From the NCBI GenBank assembly GCA_014825775.1, contig MVAQ01000015.1:1-64000 (forward strand): 64,000 nt of DNA, read 5' to 3'. How positions within the stretch are numbered: the first letter of the stretch is position 1; each line of letters starts with the position of its first letter. Below are positions 23,490-32,866 of this stretch, piece after piece. The notes under the pieces were generated by a model. It saw nothing but the letters and a program-made list of their open reading frames with translations. It ran no database searches and had not been told where the DNA came from. The translations under genes and the position numbers were made by a program. This stretch comes from Krasilnikovozyma curviuscula. Its lineage: Eukaryota > Basidiomycota > Tremellomycetes > Cystofilobasidiales > Mrakiaceae.

Positions 23490-23837
23490 TCGTCGTTCTA
23501 TCAAACTCCTTGCTGCAAAGGACTGTTTCGGTGAGGATTCGATCTGAGGTGACCAGTGCGATGGGCGATTCAAAACCACGCTCGTACAGCGTCGTCCTCC
23601 CATCTATGTCATCAACCTCTCACGGAACCAGGTTGAAACTCTTCCCGTTGACTTCATATACCTGAAAAAGGACAAAGCCTCTCCTACGAATGGATAGCAG
23701 TTGCTCTTGTTGAATGGGAGGGAGGAGAATGGGTTGGGTCTTCGGGTTTGAGGGAGGAGCTGAGAGACAGCATGAGTCAGCAATGCTAGCAAGCCTGCTC
23801 TGGTGAAAGAGATATCGCTGATTCCTAGTTCCATCAT
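23490..23837 (-). pseudogene. Truncated P450 fragment, paralogue of the 976-3187 locus
   Basis: The minus strand encodes only the first-exon part of a P450 closely related to the one at 976-3187. ISDISFTRAGLLALLTHAVS matches ISFTQTGLLALITYVVY of the first copy, and NPFSSLPFNKSNCYPFVGEA matches NPFAFLPVDKSTWLPFLGDT. A frameshift and an in-frame TAG follow WFRERLMT near 23604. In the shifted frame the similarity continues (TLYERGF, SPIALVTSDR, CSKEFDR) to about 23490 and then stops. No downstream P450 exons (I-helix, ESLR, heme loop) are found nearby. It is a 5' fragment left by partial duplication or deletion, and cannot make a functional enzyme. Confidence 0.85.
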
Positions 23838-24268
23838 CAATATCGGATATCGAGGGTGGTGAGGCTTCATCAGTTGGATCTCCAAAAGCGAGTTTGGAGC
23901 GTTCGACAGTGAGTAGGCTAAGATTTTTAAGAGCTGATATCTTCTCCTCGTGGACATACACCTGTCTCATTCCTGTATTCAAAGATTTCTCTTCACAATC
24001 AGGTGGTTAGTCCTAGAAATGGGCGTCACCTTCTCGAGTTGGCTCGGATCAACGCCACCAGGCGAAATTCCCACTGCGTTCACTAATCTTTCCAATCTTC
24101 TGTCCACCTCCATCTGTCCTTTTCATATAAGGCGCAGCTTGAATTGTCCCCCTCATCATTATCTCAAGGCAAGGAGTCTGTCCAAAGTAGGGCTTTGCAA
24201 AGGTAAGTTCCGGCGATGGAGAGCAGCTTTCCCCACTAGGCTCACCGCTCGACGCTTTCTGGTCACAG

Positions 24269-25144
24269 ATGCCCCCAAAGTCAGCCAATCACGAATTGTA
24301 CCACCTAGCAGAGAAAGGGTGAGTGTTGGTCTTATCAACGGGAAATTAGCTTGTGCCAAAAGATACTAAAGTGTACTCAAAATTGCAGCATTTGGAAAAC
24401 TTTCCGTTTGTCCTCTTCCCTTCCCCATGCTGAGATCACGACACTGATAGATGTACGACCTCTGAATTGTAGGAAAAGCTGTCTCGTCAAATCCCCACAT
24501 CTCCAGCGGTCTCCCACTTCCTCTTATCCATCGAAATCCTACTCCGGCATCAAGACCTGAGCCTTACGAACAGCCAACGACAGCTGGTATGTTCCTAGCG
24601 GTTATTAAGAGTCCGCGAAAGTAATTGACATTTCTCTGGGCACAGCGAGTGATCCTGCTTTCAACCCTTACTGGAAACGTGATGTGAGTAGCCGTTGGAA
24701 CGCCGAGTTTGATGCTTTCCTAACCACGTTCCTTTGGATTGAAAGGCGCGCCGCAACTATCCTCTAGTCTCCACTGTCACTCAAGAATATATGGCTGGAC
24801 TTCTCCAAGCCGCCCCAGGTTTACCAGCGTAAGTACAAATTCGACCGTGCAAGTTGCCCCCCAAGATGACAGGCGCGCTGACCTCCACGTTTCCGTCTTG
24901 TCAAATTAGTATCGCTGCCCAGTCAACTGCCACTATGAAAGCACCGGAAACTGCGATTTCTGAAACAGAATCGTCGCCGACTCTCTCAGCCATCTTAGCG
25001 TCGCTCCCACAACCGTCTGGTGACATTCTCCCACCGACCCCCGCTTCGTTCCAGGTGAAGAAGTGGGACGCCACTTCTCTCTCTAGAGACGCGATTCCAC
25101 TCCCTAACAAGGATGTTTACTGGCCTATCGGCCTCGTTCAGTAG
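24269..25144 (+). CDS. Complex I accessory subunit (fungal 21.3 kDa type)
   Basis: This is a nuclear-encoded accessory subunit of mitochondrial NADH:ubiquinone oxidoreductase, of the fungal NUO21.3 type. The start codon follows directly after a CAG at 24269 (MPPKSANHELYHLAEKG), suggesting a 5' UTR intron. Exons then give IWKTFRKAVSSNPHISSGLP, the conserved RNPTPASRPEPYE, and DPAFNPYWKRD joined to ARRNYPLVSTVTQEYM. Then comes a variable region and the C-terminal SFQVKKWDATSLSRD ending WPIGLVQ at 25144. The hallmark G-IWK-FR, SSG-PL-RNPTP and NPYWKRD-RRNYP segments are those of the family. Introns at about 24317-24386, 24408-24471, 24575-24645, 24684-24746 and 24831-24909 keep phase. The product is small (about 190 residues) and lies on the matrix side in the known complex. 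Confidence 0.82.
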
Positions 25145-26877
25145 ATGTTGCTGGTAGTTCATAAATAGAATGTAAAGGGATCAGTTAGGTCGTAATTAGA
25201 CGGCCACGATAAGGATAGTGTGTTTTTTTCCTCACTTCCGGCTATCAAAACCGATTACGATCTCTCGACTCCGATTTCAAGACATGCGAGCGACGGTCGC
25301 AAGAAACGGGAAAGCAAATTGATTTGTGGCGCTTGGGGAATTGAAAGAGAAAAATTGTTGGTGTGAATGGAAATTAATCAAACGAACTGATATATGAAAC
25401 TTTCTTGCGAAGGTTTGGTCTTGATGAGTGTAAATCAAAGACTTAATTATAACGATAACACGGTTATGAATTGACGAAGCAGGGAGGGGATGAGCCAACG
25501 GGCCAGTCGCAGAGATGTACTGTGCTGAAGATCCTGGTGCATGCGCAGCGGTTAACCTCTACCGGTTTTGAGGGTCCTCGAGCTCGATCTACGTGTCATC
25601 GCTGCTGCTAGTGTGTTGCCGGCAGAGGGCGTTGCTGTGTTGCGGGCGTAAGAGATATGGTGCTTGGAGTACCTACGGCTGTCCAGCAAGAGGTGCAAAA
25701 ACTTCACAGGCAATTTAGGCCTTTGGTAAGCGCCCCCGCATCTTCGCTCTAGGGAGCTACTCCATATCGCCATCGACGGCGTGAATTGAGTTTGGGGAAA
25801 TTGAGGTTTTACTACCGAGTGTCGGAGGCACGTCTTCGACGTCGCGTTTTTTGCATGAGCGCGGGGATCACACCGAGACAGGATAATCGATTAGGTTCAG
25901 ATATTCGAACTCTCTTCCCCCTCCCAGCGCTCCTGTCCAATATTTGATATCAGAGAAGAGACAATTTATGCCCGGCAGAAGATCCCTGCGTCCTAAAGAG
26001 GGATTTCGGTGACTTTTCTCTGATTGTCTGCCAAAGGCCCGAACGGTTCCCCACGTTGCGCTTCCCCAAACCTTAATGCAGGGAGGGCAATCAAGCCACA
26101 AATCAGAGTGCCTGTCACGCACCTTTTTCTCGTCCATGCGGTGTAGTAGCAGCAGTAGCAGTAGCAAGAGTAGCGGCAATCAAGTAACAGGTGAGTAAAA
26201 CAAAGGTTAGGTTTTTAAATAGAGCGTATAGCTGCAGCAAAATGTCACTGCAGGTCGCAGTAACGAGTGGAAGATGCCTTGCAGACCGGACAGCTGGTCT
26301 GCTGGGATCGAAGTGTGTCTGATCCGCTTTCTCACGTCTGCCCAGTCCCGATAAGGGGTCCAGTCTTGTCCGAGAGTTGCGAGCGCCTCTTGCAAATCAA
26401 TCGCAAAGTGAAAAGCCACTGATGTGGGAAGATGTGCATGGTGAAACAGGTGAAAAAAAAACTCCCACGCTTTTACCTGGAGTAGATTCAGAGCGAACTC
26501 GTAGAGTTTTGAGAGAGGAAGAAAAAGTCAGAGGTACCAGGGTAGGAGGTACCACCACCTTGACTCTATTTTTCCGCTCTGCACTCGCGGCACTAGCGTC
26601 AAGAGACAAGCCAAAACAAACGCAGGGACATCCTCTTCTTCAAACCACCTTTCTTCTTTAACAATCTATGAGCTGTTAGCGTTTGGGAAAAGCTGGGTAG
26701 GAACGGAAATCCAAAGACGGTTGCACCAGAGTCAGCCAGGTTCGAGGTGGATTCTCTTTAGCGATTGTCTGTTTCTATTGTAAGTACTATCGAACTTGGA
26801 ACAGTATTCTAGTGTCAAATAAGACGGAGTAGTCATCCAAGTGGTCATTTGACTGAACCTTTTTGCTTGCTGTCTAG
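25145..26877. other. Gap upstream of the HSF-type gene
   Basis: About 1.7 kb with no gene I can support. A TAGCAG-type triplet repeat lies at about 26144-26176. A TAG acceptor directly before the HSF start codon suggests that the HSF 5' UTR has an intron reaching back into this region. Confidence 0.45.
26144..26176 (+). repeat. TAG/CAG triplet microsatellite
   Basis: An imperfect run of TAG, CAG and CAA triplets in the non-coding stretch before the HSF gene, with no coding role visible. Confidence 0.6.
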
Positions 26878-28964
26878 ATGCTTCCAAGCCATGGGAACCC
26901 AGTTGAGCCGACATCCGTTTCTCCTTCGCCAACAGCGGTTGCTTCAGGTTTACCCAGACCAAGGACTGGCAGTGTCAAGGATGAAGACATGGAACAGGAT
27001 GACATTAAAGCTGAACTCTCAGCACCTCGCTCCAGGGCAGCAACGTCGCCGCCAGAAGGCAGCCGACTCTCGCATCGAGCAAAGAGGTCAAAATCGACTG
27101 AAAACCCAGAAGGAAGCACTTCAGAATCTAATACAACTCAAAAGTTCACAACAGCATCTGGTAGTCCACACCAATCAACCAGTCGGCCCGCACTCTCGCA
27201 AATACAAACTTCGACCACGACGTCCTCATCGCATTCATGGTCTTCCCACCTTTCTTCAAGCGCAACCTCTCAACTAGTCCTCCCAGGCATTTCCTCTCTG
27301 ACATCTTATATCCCATCAGTATCAGCCTCATACCCAATCGATAATACCAGCAGACCAGAATCTCCTGTCATGAATGGGCTCCCTATTCAAATTCCTCTAT
27401 CCCCACCAAAGCCGGTAGCCTCCCAGTCAGCCTCGCTATACTCCACGTCTACACCTGCGATAATAGATGGCTCCAACCCCAAGACCCAAGCGACGTTCGT
27501 TGGAAAACTCTATTCGTAAGTATCTGAACTTTCGAGTCTCGCCATCGGGCTTGCGACTGACCTAGATTGTGACATGCAGCATACTGGAGGATCCAAATCT
27601 CTCGTCGTACATCTCTTGGTCCTCTTCTGGTACTGGATTCTATGTGTTCGATCCCACCGAGTTTGCGAAGGTGGTCTTACCGCAGGCAAGTGTTTTTTTT
27701 TTTTTTTTTTTGCTTGCTAGACTTTCATACTAGCTTCAACATGTCGCACCATATCTGACGACGTTTTGGACGCATGGATGCTGCCCTCTATTCCACAATC
27801 AGTTCTTCAAGCATTCTAACTGGCAATCATTAGTTAGGCAGCTGAACAGTATGTCCTGTTTTTGGGGTTGGTTGCTTGTGTAACGTATTGGTAATTAAAA
27901 GCCACTACGCCATTTTTTCTTGTACAGTGTATGGGTTCTCAAAGGTCAACGAGAGTCAAGCTGGAAGCATTGCACCTTCAAGCACTTGGGAGTGTGAGTG
28001 TTGCGGGACATATCCGTGTCGTTGTCGTGAGCGATGTTGACGTCTGTTCTTTTTTTCAACTCTTCCAGTTAGACACCCGTGAGTATCATCTGGCTTCCTC
28101 TCATTGTTGTTAGCTCGACGCTAATTTATGTTCTACTTCTAAGTTCTTTTCGAAAAAATCGACCTGAGCTGCTGCAAAATATCAAACGGAAGTCTGGGAA
28201 GTCAAAGACCAGCTCAGCCTACAACTCTCCACCTTTCGCACAAGGAAGTCAAGATTTGCTTCCTTCTGCACCTCTCACCTCACATAGAACAACAAGAACA
28301 AACTCTGTATCCCGTACACCATCACGGTCGAGATCTTATGCTGAAGAACTTGACGAATATCATTCAGAAGCGGAACCCGCATCTCATCCCCATCCACAAC
28401 CTCCACAAACTCACTCTCGCCAGACAACGTCCCAATCTCACAACCCATACCAAAGCTCCTCATCTTCTACCAACAGCCTACAGCTCGTGCAGTCGAACCC
28501 TAGCATCTCACACAGCGGTCTCCCAAGCTTCTTCCTTCCTGACCCAGTTCATCACAACATTCCGGCTGTAAACACTTCTTCTGGTGAAAGCAGCGCTCAG
28601 CTGCAGGATCTGACAAGGAGGTTACGACAGAATTTGAACGTTTCAGAGGGGCTGATACCTTTTGAATCGGAAAACGAGGTCGTGCGAACGCTGCGACGAC
28701 AGTTAGACGATGCCAAAGCGATAGCGGATGGCTTTGAGCAACTTTTAGTTTCGAGAAGTACCCCACAACAAGCTGGTATGTCAACTTTACTTTGATTGGG
28801 ATCTGATCTGAATGCAGAATACATCGTACTAATAATTGCCTCGCAACTTATTTATTCTCAATTGTATAGCTGGAACCTCCTCACCTCACCCACCGTTACC
28901 ACCGATTGAGCTTAAAAACTTACCAACTCGTCCCTCTGGTATCAGAGGGTTACTAAATGACTGA
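26878..28964 (+). CDS. HSF-type DNA-binding transcription factor
   Basis: This is a nuclear transcription factor with a heat-shock-factor winged-helix domain. Exons are 26878-27515, 27580-27685, 27803-27848, 27928-27993, 28069-28078, 28144-28775 and 28870-28964. Exon 1 encodes a long S/T/P-rich N-terminus. The DNA-binding domain is spread over six exons: FVGKLYS-ILEDPNLSSYISW, FYVFDPTEFAKVVLPQ, FFKHSNWQSLVRQLN (recognition helix), MYGFSKVNESQAGS, then WEFRHP and SFRKNRPELLQNIKRK. Intron 2 (27686-27802) uses a GCAAGT donor and holds a run of 19 Ts; exon 5 is only 10 nt (TTAGACACCC) and supplies the F-R-H core. The C-terminal part has a short helical segment (ENEVVRTLRRQLDDAKAIAD) and ends IRGLLND. 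It could be an Hsf1, Sfl1 or related factor; the sequence does not decide. Confidence 0.88.
27693..27711 (+). repeat. Poly-T run in HSF intron 2
   Basis: Nineteen consecutive Ts close to the GC donor of the second HSF intron. It may serve as a pyrimidine tract and is likely length-variable. Confidence 0.9.
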
Positions 28965-29223
28965 GACGAAGGGTCGCTGGTTGATCTATTCTCTGGAGTG
29001 GGCAGTATTCAATTTTTACCAGAAGAGTATCAGAAGAGGGGCAGGGTGCTCCAATTGTAGCGTTAAAAATATCTAATCTAAAAGTGTGTTGCACTCTAAT
29101 TCGGAGAAAGCTAGAATTTTCCGAAAAAAAAATCAATCTCGTCCTCGCGACAACTTTCGCGTCTCTAGGCCCCTTTAGTGTTCTCTTCCACCGCAAAAGT
29201 GGAAACCCTTGGCTGTCAGCCAA

Positions 29224-30494
29224 ATGGCTTCAAAACTGGTGAAAGACAGGCTAGCACCTTCAGTAGCAGCAGCTTTAAATGTCTCGCGAAGCAGGTCGTT
29301 CAGCTTTGAGAAGCCTTCAGACATACCCGCCATTCCAGCCAACTCACCAACAGCAGCTGGCTCTTCCAAAGGGATAGACCGAGACACGAAGAATACTAAG
29401 AAGAGAAAACCTGCTCCCATCCTTTCCGATGTTCCGAAAAGGCCCAAGACCATAGCTCAGTTGGCGAGTAGTCTCTGGATTCTTGCTCTCCTTCAGGTCT
29501 GATATTTCGTCATTTACAGACATCTAAAGCCTCCTTGAAGGAGAAGTCCAACCCGATTACTCATTCCAACATTTATTCGAGAACAGACCACTGTGTTTCA
29601 GCGTCGACAGGCCATCAAGTGAAGTTCTCGCTGTCGGTATTTAAGACAAGTTCGCTGATGAGAGTGCCCTTTTCATCTCTAGGTGAGCCAAGGAAAAGGA
29701 AGGAGACTAGAAAGTAGGAGAGAATACCTGGAGAATCAGGCAGTGAAGCTAAAGGAGCAGGCACCGAAGGTCCAAAATTCGATATTCCGAGGCGTCAGTG
29801 TGAGTGTCCTCTTCCTCCCTTGCCTGCTAGATGGGAGCATGTGACCCCTTTCATATTTGAAATTATAGATCTGGATTGACGGATATACTGGACATAAAGT
29901 CACAGACCTTCAGCTAAAGAAGTTGATAATAGAAAACGGGGGCACAGTAAGGTAAGTTGCGACACTCCGATCACTCCTCCTAACTTAAGCCTGACCGGTC
30001 TCTTCATTTAGAACACGCTATTCTGCTCTAGTGACCCATATTCTCAGTGATCAACCTCTTTCTGGTGCAAAAACCCAGAAAATGCTTCATACCATGAAGG
30101 GGAAGAGACCCTTCTTAGTTTCTCCGAGCTGGGCATTGGATTCAGTTGAAGGGGGCAAAAGACTTAATGAACGAAGTTATGAGATGCTTAAAGACGAGGT
30201 CAGTATTTGCAAAAATTCACAATGAAAATTGAAAAAGATTCGAAAGAGAAAGAAGGGCTGACACAAATCATGTCTCTTTCATTATTGTTTTGGAACATTC
30301 CACTCCGATCGGCGAATGACCAGAATCAAGGATCACTATTCGCTGCTGAAGCATTAGGTACTAAAGCCTTTCTCATCGTCCCACTACCAGAAACTTCGGC
30401 TTCTCTTGTGTCAACAAGGCAGTTCTCCGTCTCCCCAACATCTGGTGGCTCGACGTCTGGCGACTCTCAAAATAATCCGATTGAGATTGACTGA
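29224..30494 (+). CDS. BRCT-domain protein resembling the REV1 N-terminus
   Basis: This is a protein of roughly 300 residues built around one BRCT domain, a phosphopeptide- or DNA-end-binding module of DNA repair proteins. The start at 29224 gives MASKLVKDRLAPSVAAALNV; a basic region (TKKRKPAP ... KRPKTIAQ) may be a nuclear signal. Phase-consistent joins put VKFSLS (intron 29636-29681) before SQGKGRRLESRREYLENQAV, then SIFRGVS (intron about 29812-29869) before IWIDGYTGHKVTDLQLKKLI. Then come GGTVRTRYSALVTHILSDQ and FLVSPSWALDSVEGGKRLNE with the conserved BRCT tryptophan. The upstream helix plus an xxGYT BRCT closely resembles the start of REV1, but no polymerase domain follows. The tail ends NPIEID at 30494. 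The join near 29470-29520 is uncertain. Confidence 0.65.
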
Positions 30495-30896
30495 GTTTAG
30501 TACTGTATATGCTCTTATTGCTATAACAAACAAGATCCGGCCATTGTTTCCGATCAGCTTCATCTGCTTGTTCTTGTTAGAAAATACCGTCACTACTACT
30601 ATCTATACCACACATGTGTGCCTCTCGGAGCATAGCGGCATCTCTTCATGTTACCATACCAGAGCTTGCCTATTTGTTAGTTGTTCACTTTTATAGCACT
30701 CAACTTGAAGATCTGTCTTGAGCAGGGATCCGAAAATGCGGTTCGGAGAATTTCTGCCTTCAGAAACATCTCGTTTGCAGATCGGGACGGAAAGAAAACT
30801 CTCCATGACCTCAGAGGCTGCGACAAAAACCAGATCTATAAATTCTGAAGCTGAAATAACGCCAGCACTACCTGTTAAGTAACCACTGACGTTCCA
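30495..30896. other. Convergent 3' region
   Basis: The BRCT gene and the DUF218 gene end towards each other here. I see no coding sequence or repeat. Confidence 0.5.
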
Positions 30897-32401
30897 CTAT
30901 CCTACCCAGGGCAGTGGCCCGGTAAAGAGCTTTAGTTTGTCTGCTGGGCAGTAGTCTAAGAGCTTCTTCAATTCTGCAGCGCAGCAAATTGTGAATAGGT
31001 TAGTGAGAAGCCAGATGAAAGAGCGTCTTGTTTAGACGAACCTGGGCATGAAGTTGAGTAAGGTGCCCATCGCCTAGCGACGTTCCTCTCTTTGCGCTTC
31101 TCGAGCAGCGAGCCATGACACCCGTATAGGTCCTGCGAGTATGGACCGTACCCGTATTTCTGAAATGTAGAAAGAGATCTCATCAGCAAATGCATAGAAA
31201 GAGCAATTTGGAGGCAAGATGATGTCAGCCAGAAAACTCACTTCTTCACCTTCTTTACCCTTCTCGTGTTTCCTTTCATCCTCCTCATCAATACCAATGT
31301 ACTCCCAGTTCTCCAACGGCCAGCTGATAGCTTTCCGATGCAGGTCCTCGAACCTTCTCTTCTTGATGCCAAAGCCGATGACAGTGATCTTCTTGGGGTA
31401 TATCCCTACTGCTTCTCTGAACCGCGCCATCGAGTAAATGAGGTTCTGATAAGAGTCTAACGCTTGGGTCTCGGTAGTCGATCGGAGGTTCGTGGACGAT
31501 GGGAAGAGATCGGTAAGAAGGGCAAGGCGTAGGTACGATTCGCCTTCAGTTGTTTGACCTTGATAATGGAAAAAAATAAAAGGAAGGGCTATTAGACAAA
31601 GTTGTCCGAAAAACGAAGGGAGCTGTGATCCACTCACTTCCAGGTCGCGTCTGACCTCCACTAAAGACGAGGAGCGATTTTGAATCTTGGAGGTTGAGAT
31701 CAACACTAAATGAGACGAGAGATGTTGATAGGTAAGAAAGTGTACCAGATATCACATAGAGATCATTTCAAGGAACTTACCCGGCCTTGATGTGTTCTAA
31801 AAGATAAGCAATGTCATTAGCTATCTGGAAGACAGACGCGTAATCGAGGAAGAACTCACTATAGAATGTCTTGACACTACCACCCTTTTGAATATCGCTG
31901 AGGATCCAGCTTTCGTCAAGTTCGATATCAGATGGATCAGAACCAAGGTAAATTGCATGTCTGGGGGGAGAGAACCAGAAACGAACGTTCCGCCTGTCAG
32001 CTTAAGGAATCAATGGGAGATCGCGTTCAGAATCTAGCTTACCCAGCCACCATGATCAAATGGTCTAGTCCTTCCCATTCTTTGACCCTCGGCAGCACCT
32101 TCTCAGCCAAGCTCAAGCCCGTGCCGGGCTGATAACCGTCGTGATAGTCGCGGTTGAACCCAACTTTCTTCTCAGCTGCCCAGCTCTTCAAGTTCACCAG
32201 AACAGACATGCACAAAAATCCCACGAGAATCCAGAGACTCAAATTCGTGACTCTAGATCTTGACCTGAGGTATTCCAGACTCGTCAACTGCTGCTGGTTA
32301 CCCGCGCCGCTACCATGGGAGCCTGAGCCATTAGGACGATGGTAAAAGGTCTTCGGCGACCTGGAAGGCAGATAGGATGATATGGGGAGGGGTAGAGACA
32401 T
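30897..32401 (-). CDS. DUF218 (YdcF-like) membrane protein
   Basis: This is a membrane-anchored protein with a DUF218 fold, related to bacterial YdcF/SanA/ElyC. The biochemical role in fungi is not established. The start at 32401 gives MSLPLPISSYLPSRSPKTFY. A single transmembrane helix (LSLWILVGFLCMSVLVNL near 32230) follows, so the domain probably faces a lumen or the outside. Then come LDHLIMVAG, HAIYLGSDP, SLLVFSGGQTRPG (the SGG phosphate-like loop of the family), GESYLRLALL, TETQALDSYQNLIYSM (the conserved E/T-rich helix) and KITVIGFGIKKRRFEDLHR. The last exon ends LKLFTGPLPWVG at 30897. At least six short introns interrupt it. Confidence 0.75.
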
Positions 32402-32866
32402 TGATGAGGAGGAAATTGAGTTTCTGGACGAGAGAGAAGCTCCTCGAGCGTGCTTGAATGAATGAATGTTGAACCCACAACCTCAGCCTAAATGACTGAG
32501 CCTAGAAGTACCGTATTACAACTACCTATCAGTTTAGATTGTGGTACCGTTGGCGAATGATTAAGGAGAACCTTAGATCAGCTCGGACTATTCGGTGCAT
32601 GTAGAATCAGAGTTCATGGCTCTCGTGTACTAACCGTTATAAAAGTCTAGATCAGGGCTTCTATACGCGAGGTTTCCTCTACTGGAATCGAGTATCGTAC
32701 AGTGCTGCCTGGTTTTGAGGTGAAGTGGGGTGAGGGTACAGAGAGCAAAGCTGCTGCCAACCACAGCACCTTCGAGGTCTTCCCTCGTTTCCATTTTTAG
32801 ACTTTTTCGCTTCCAATAACGTGGAAACCTCGATCTCTTCCAAATAGTACTGCTGTGATCAACAAG

